Positions 61,094 to 64,000 of a stretch of DNA of 64,000 bases are shown one piece after another. The stretch is from Alsobacter soli (lineage in GTDB: Bacteria > Pseudomonadota > Alphaproteobacteria > Rhizobiales > Beijerinckiaceae): the NCBI RefSeq assembly GCF_003004785.1, contig NZ_PVZS01000009.1, positions 124,001-188,000 of the forward strand, given 5' to 3'. Each line of letters starts with the position of its first letter. The first letter of the stretch is position 1. Below the pieces are notes generated by a model. The model searched no databases, was not told where the DNA came from, and was given only the letters and a program-made list of their open reading frames with translations. The position numbers were made by a program, and so were the translations under genes.

Positions 61094-61120
61094 AAAAGGC
61101 CGCCCTGCGGCGGCCCTTTC
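61094..61120 (-). terminator. Terminator after the FlaG-like gene
   Basis: An almost perfect stem AAGGCCGCC with GGCGGCCCTTT and, on the minus strand, a following TTTTC. Confidence 0.7.
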
Positions 61121-61147
61121 AGAATTCCCATGCTGGCTCAATCGGCC

Positions 61148-61531
61148 TCAGGCCGTCTTCTCCGCCACGTGCGGCCCTTCGGTTGTCGCGCCGTTGGCCC
61201 GCACATAGGCGCGCAGCTTCAGCAGGGCTTCGTCCGGAAGCTGCTGGACGATCTGGCCCGAGCGCGTGTCCACGGCCTTGTAGATCACCTGCTTGGTGTC
61301 GGGATCGATCACCAGGTTGCGGCGGATCGCTTCCTTGGCGGCTTCCTCCGCCTGCTGGAGGCGCACGGCCGCGCCGGAAACCTCCAGGCGCGCAGGAGGG
61401 GTCTCGGTGGGGGCCGTCACGACGGCCGCGGGGGGCAACTCAGTACGTACGGCGCCTGGCGACGGCAACGGCTCCGTGGGGACGGTCGCGCCGACGCTGG
61501 CGACCGGCCTGACGGTTTGGCCGATGTCCAT
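61148..61531 (-). CDS. FlaG-like flagellar protein
   Basis: A 127-residue protein with a disordered Pro/Thr-rich N-terminal half and a conserved C-terminal half (about 70-115) containing NLVIDPDTKQVIYKAVD and QLPDEALLKLRAYV. This is the pattern of FlaG-family proteins, which influence filament length. Its role here is inferred from family and location. The gene lies alone, with a leader of about 160 bases before the next gene; nothing else is visible in this gap. Confidence 0.7.
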   Translation of the reverse strand: MDIGQTVRPVASVGATVPTEPLPSPGAVRTELPPAAVVTAPTETPPARLEVSGAAVRLQQAEEAAKEAIRRNLVIDPDTKQVIYKAVDTRSGQIVQQLPDEALLKLRAYVRANGATTEGPHVAEKTA

Positions 61532-61693
61532 GTCGAAGTCCTCTCGACGCGTGCGGCCGTGTTCTGGGCCGCCTTAACACAACCCTAGCGCGAGAGTCTG
61601 AATGGCCTGTAATCAAAGATGGTAAAAAGCAATGTTTCGGTCCCCGGAGGTCGAACTACGCTCTTCGATCTAGTCCGCCTGGCCTGCCGAAGC

Positions 61694-62164
61694 TTAGAGG
61701 GAGCGCGACACAAGCAACGGGGTGGCGGCAGGGCGCGCCGGCGCGGCTGCGCGCCCCGCCGCTCCGTAGGTCGTTAGGGTCCTGGGGGCGGCCACTTCCT
61801 TGGCGAGGCTGCGCACGATGCCTTCCGAGACCGACTTGGCCGTCGCGATCACCGCCATGTTGATCTGCAGCGCGTCCGCCAGGCGGGACTGGGCGGCCTT
61901 CACCCGCGGCACCGCCGCGGGGGCCCAGCGGGCAAGCGCGATCGCGTTGGCGCGCAGCGCCTCCAGGGCGTGCACATAGTGCTTGGACGCGTCCGTCTTG
62001 GCCTGGGCGAGGCTTGCGGCGTCCCGCAGGCGCGAAGCCTTCAGGAACGAGGTCTCCTGGCCGATCACGACCTCGAGGGCCTGCATCACATCGATCACCT
62101 GCGCGGCGAAGCGCTCGGCGTCGGCGGAGGAGGCGAGGCTTGACTGGGGGCGTTCAGAGGCCAT
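61694..62164 (-). CDS. Putative flagellar export chaperone (FlgN-like)
   Basis: A 156-residue helical protein with a long N-terminal helix (QVIDVMQALEVVIGQETSF) and a helix with ALEALRANAIALARWAPAA, the type of coiled structure of FlgN chaperones, plus an Ala/Arg-rich tail. FlgN binds FlgK and FlgL for export. The overlap with flgJ by 11 bases shows it is translated together with that gene. The assignment is from layout and position and not from strong motifs. Confidence 0.5.
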   Translation of the reverse strand: MASERPQSSLASSADAERFAAQVIDVMQALEVVIGQETSFLKASRLRDAASLAQAKTDASKHYVHALEALRANAIALARWAPAAVPRVKAAQSRLADALQINMAVIATAKSVSEGIVRSLAKEVAAPRTLTTYGAAGRAAAPARPAATPLLVSRSL

Positions 62165-62582
62165 GGGGGCGAGTGTCCTGCGCGAGGGATGCCGCGCCCT
62201 GGGCGCGGCCCTGGACGAGCGCGGCTTGCGCGCCCGCAACGGCGTCGGTCTTGGCGGCCTTGGCGCCGCGGCCTTCCTGCATGCGCAGCAACTCGCGATA
62301 AACGGCATCCGCCACGCCGACGCCGCCGGCCTTCGCGACCGTCTTGGCGTATTCCTGGGTGAGCATGCCGCGCCAGGCGTCCGCGCCGGGGCCGTTGTCG
62401 CCCAGGGGGCCTTCGCCCTTCAGCCCCGAGAACATCTGGCCGAACGCGTTCTCCAGGAACATGGCCTCGAAGTCCTGCGCGGTCTTGCGCAGCTTGGCGT
62501 CGTTCCTGTCGGAAAGCTTGTTGGCGACGGCGGCGTAGGCCGTGGCGCCGATCGCGGCGGGGGCGAGGGCTGACGCGGCCAT
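62154..62582 (-). CDS. flgJ: Rod-binding domain protein FlgJ (no muramidase)
   Basis: A 142-residue protein with the Rod-binding domain: KLRKTAQDFEAMFLENAFGQMF and ADAWRGMLTQEYAKTVAKAGGVGVADAVYR. Alphaproteobacterial FlgJ carries only this N-terminal part; the glucosaminidase domain of enterobacterial FlgJ is missing, as here. Its start overlaps the stop codon of flgI by one base. It caps the rod for assembly. Confidence 0.9.
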   Translation of the reverse strand: MAASALAPAAIGATAYAAVANKLSDRNDAKLRKTAQDFEAMFLENAFGQMFSGLKGEGPLGDNGPGADAWRGMLTQEYAKTVAKAGGVGVADAVYRELLRMQEGRGAKAAKTDAVAGAQAALVQGRAQGAASLAQDTRPHGL

Positions 62583-63706
62583 CACATCACCTCGATATCG
62601 GCCTGGAGGGCGCCGGCGGCCTTGATGGCCTGCAGGATGGCGATGAGGTCGCGCGGGCCGATGCCCAGTGCGTTCAGCCCGTCGACCAGCTCGCGCAGAG
62701 TCACGCCTTCCTTCACCAGAGCCAGCTTGTTGCCCTCGCCGGTGGACACCGACACGCCCGTGCGCGGCGCCACCACCGTCTGGCCCTGCGAGAGCGGGTT
62801 GGGCTGGCTGACGACCGGCTGCTCGGTCACCGTCACGGTGAGATTGCCCTGGGCCACCGCGACGGTGGACACGCGCACGTCCTTGCCCATCACGATGATG
62901 CCGGAGCGCTCGTCGATCACCACGCGGGCGCCCTGGTCCGGGTCGACGCGCAACTGCTCGATCTCGGTGATCAGCTGCACCATGTTGCCGCGGAAATTGG
63001 GCGGCACCTGCAGGGTGACCGTGGAGGGGTCGGTGGGCTCGGCCGTGTCGGCGCCCATGAAGTCGTTGATCACCGCCGCCATTCGGCGCGCGGTGGTGAA
63101 GTCCGGGTTGCGCAGGGCCAGCCGCACGCTCTTCTGCGCGCGCAGCGCGAACTCGATCTCGCGCTCGATCAGCGCGCCGCCGGCGACGCGGCCCACCGTG
63201 GGCACGCCGCGCGTGATCTTCGAGGCCTCGCCCTCGGCCGAGAAGCCGGAGATGGCGACCGAGCCCTGGGCCACGGCGTAGACCTCGCCGTCGGCGCCCA
63301 GCAAGGGCGTGGCCAGCAGGGTGCCGCCCTGGAGGCTCTTGGCGTCGCCCAGCGACGACACCGTGATGTCGATGCGCGTGCCCTGGGCGCTGAAGGGCGG
63401 CAGGTTCGCGGTCACGATCACGGCGGCCATGTTGGCCGTGCGCATGTTGGCGCCGCGGATGTTGACGCCGAGCCGCTCCAGCATGGCGGTGCCCGACTGC
63501 TTGGTGAAGGGCGAGTTGTTGAGCGTGTCGCCGGTGCCGTTCAGCCCCACCACGATGCCGTAGCCCACCAGCTGGTTCTGGCGCACGCCCTCGATGGAGG
63601 CGATGTCCTTGATGCGCGAGGCGGCCGCCTGCGCGGGCAGCGCGGTCGTCAGCGCGCCCGCAAGCGCGGCGGCGAGGCAGGCGAGGCGAGGGAGGATGCG
63701 GATCAT
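62582..63706 (-). CDS. flgI: Flagellar P-ring protein FlgI
   Basis: A 374-residue periplasmic protein that forms the P ring around the rod. A signal peptide (about 1-28, ending in AQA) is followed by SRIKDIASIEGVRQNQLVGYGIVVGLNGTGD and later GVSVSTGEGNKLALV, all typical. It is followed by flgJ in one operon. A sigma54 element lies 32-46 bases upstream on the minus strand. The start was set at 63706, where the signal peptide begins MIRILPRLAC. Confidence 0.95.
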   Translation of the reverse strand: MIRILPRLACLAAALAGALTTALPAQAAASRIKDIASIEGVRQNQLVGYGIVVGLNGTGDTLNNSPFTKQSGTAMLERLGVNIRGANMRTANMAAVIVTANLPPFSAQGTRIDITVSSLGDAKSLQGGTLLATPLLGADGEVYAVAQGSVAISGFSAEGEASKITRGVPTVGRVAGGALIEREIEFALRAQKSVRLALRNPDFTTARRMAAVINDFMGADTAEPTDPSTVTLQVPPNFRGNMVQLITEIEQLRVDPDQGARVVIDERSGIIVMGKDVRVSTVAVAQGNLTVTVTEQPVVSQPNPLSQGQTVVAPRTGVSVSTGEGNKLALVKEGVTLRELVDGLNALGIGPRDLIAILQAIKAAGALQADIEVM

Positions 63707-63737
63707 GGACGCCCACGGGGTTGACAGCATCCGTCCT

Positions 63738-63752
63738 GCCAAAGCCGTGCCA
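63738..63752 (-). promoter_or_regulatory. Sigma54 promoter for flgI-flgJ
   Basis: On the minus strand TGGCACGGCTTTGGC has the -24 GG and -12 GC ten bases apart. The -12 element reads TTTGGC, one step from TTGC. Confidence 0.6.
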
Positions 63753-63869
63753 CGCGCAGCGGGCCGCGCAAGATGCTGAAAATGCGAGCGATCCGGGAAA
63801 GGCTCGGGAACCGGCGGGGCGGTATCGTCTGGGCCGGGGACGACCCGGCCGGCAGGTTTTGCCGCCCTG

Positions 63870-63884
63870 TTAACGGGGGCTTAA
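63870..63884. promoter_or_regulatory. CtrA box (TTAA-N7-TTAA) between flgI and fliX
   Basis: TTAA (63870-63873), seven bases, TTAA (63881-63884): a full match to the CtrA consensus, 42 bases before the fliX start. In Caulobacter fliX and flgI are divergent and under CtrA; the same arrangement is seen here. Confidence 0.75.
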
Positions 63885-63925
63885 CCATAACGGGCCAGCA
63901 TCCGCAGTCAGTTCGAGAGGGCCCT

Positions 63926-64000
63926 ATGCGCATCGATGGGAAATCGCCGATCGGCACGCCGGCCAGCTACGCCCCGCGACGCAGCGCAGGGGGCGCTTTC
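63926..64000 (+). CDS. fliX: FliX, flagellar assembly regulator (partial, cut by the window end)
   Basis: Only 25 residues are visible, starting MRIDGKSPIGTPASYAPRRS. The start MRID-G- and the following Arg/Ser/Gly-rich stretch fit FliX, the trans-acting factor that links class II assembly with FlbD activity and sigma54 genes in Caulobacter. The location next to flgI with a CtrA box between them supports the call. The 3' part is outside the window. Confidence 0.75.
   Translation, partial: MRIDGKSPIGTPASYAPRRSAGGAF

Overview
The window is high-GC DNA from a motile alphaproteobacterium, most likely of the order Hyphomicrobiales (Rhizobiales). The evidence is a PhyR-NepR-EcfG general stress response (GSR) module, an HWE-family histidine kinase, FlbT and FlaF flagellin regulators, a FliX start, a CtrA-type box, and a 1834-residue membrane-anchored repeat protein resembling the growth pole ring protein of polar-growing Rhizobiales. 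The genus cannot be fixed from the sequence. No tRNA, rRNA, CRISPR array or insertion sequence was seen.

Positions 1-11.6 kb form a GSR island. It holds ku, several small membrane or secreted proteins, an HWE kinase, a short-chain dehydrogenase, a KGG-repeat stress protein, DUF3309 and DUF883 proteins, and the regulators phyR, nepR and ecfG. Twelve copies of the EcfG promoter consensus GGAAC-N16/17-CGTT lie here, nearly all just upstream of a start codon, often as divergent pairs. One (8898-8923) has no gene behind it. It is followed by about 100 nt that can fold into a stem-loop exposing a C-rich loop and then a 15-bp hairpin, a good candidate for a stress-induced small RNA. A thirteenth promoter lies at 36.6 kb before a cysteine-rich copper-binding protein.

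From 11.7 to 44.1 kb there is mostly housekeeping content: a BON-LysM protein, a rhodanese, an orphan molybdenum hydroxylase large subunit with two c-type cytochromes, an XRE-cupin regulator, two transporters, a dipeptide epimerase, an MCE/Mla lipid transporter (mlaE with a fused STAS domain, mlaF, mlaD, auxiliary lipoprotein), the GPR-like gene (26436-31940), an Hpt protein, a ferredoxin and its reductase, a Bug-type binding protein, a universal stress protein, a VWA/CoxE-like protein, MoxR, a HI0933-type flavoprotein, SixA-like phosphatase, and ycjX-ycjF. Several palindromic intergenic repeats are scattered here.

From 44.2 kb to the end is a flagellar cluster. On the plus strand are two tandem hook genes (flgE), each with its own sigma54 promoter, then flgK and flgL. 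On the minus strand are six flagellin-type genes in two classes, flbT, and two flaF genes, one placed behind each class. After these come flaG-like, flgN-like, flgJ and flgI, with fliX starting on the plus strand at the edge. The flagellin leaders carry hairpins just upstream of the ribosome binding site, and a duplicated block near 54.5 kb contains a flagellin-tail relic.
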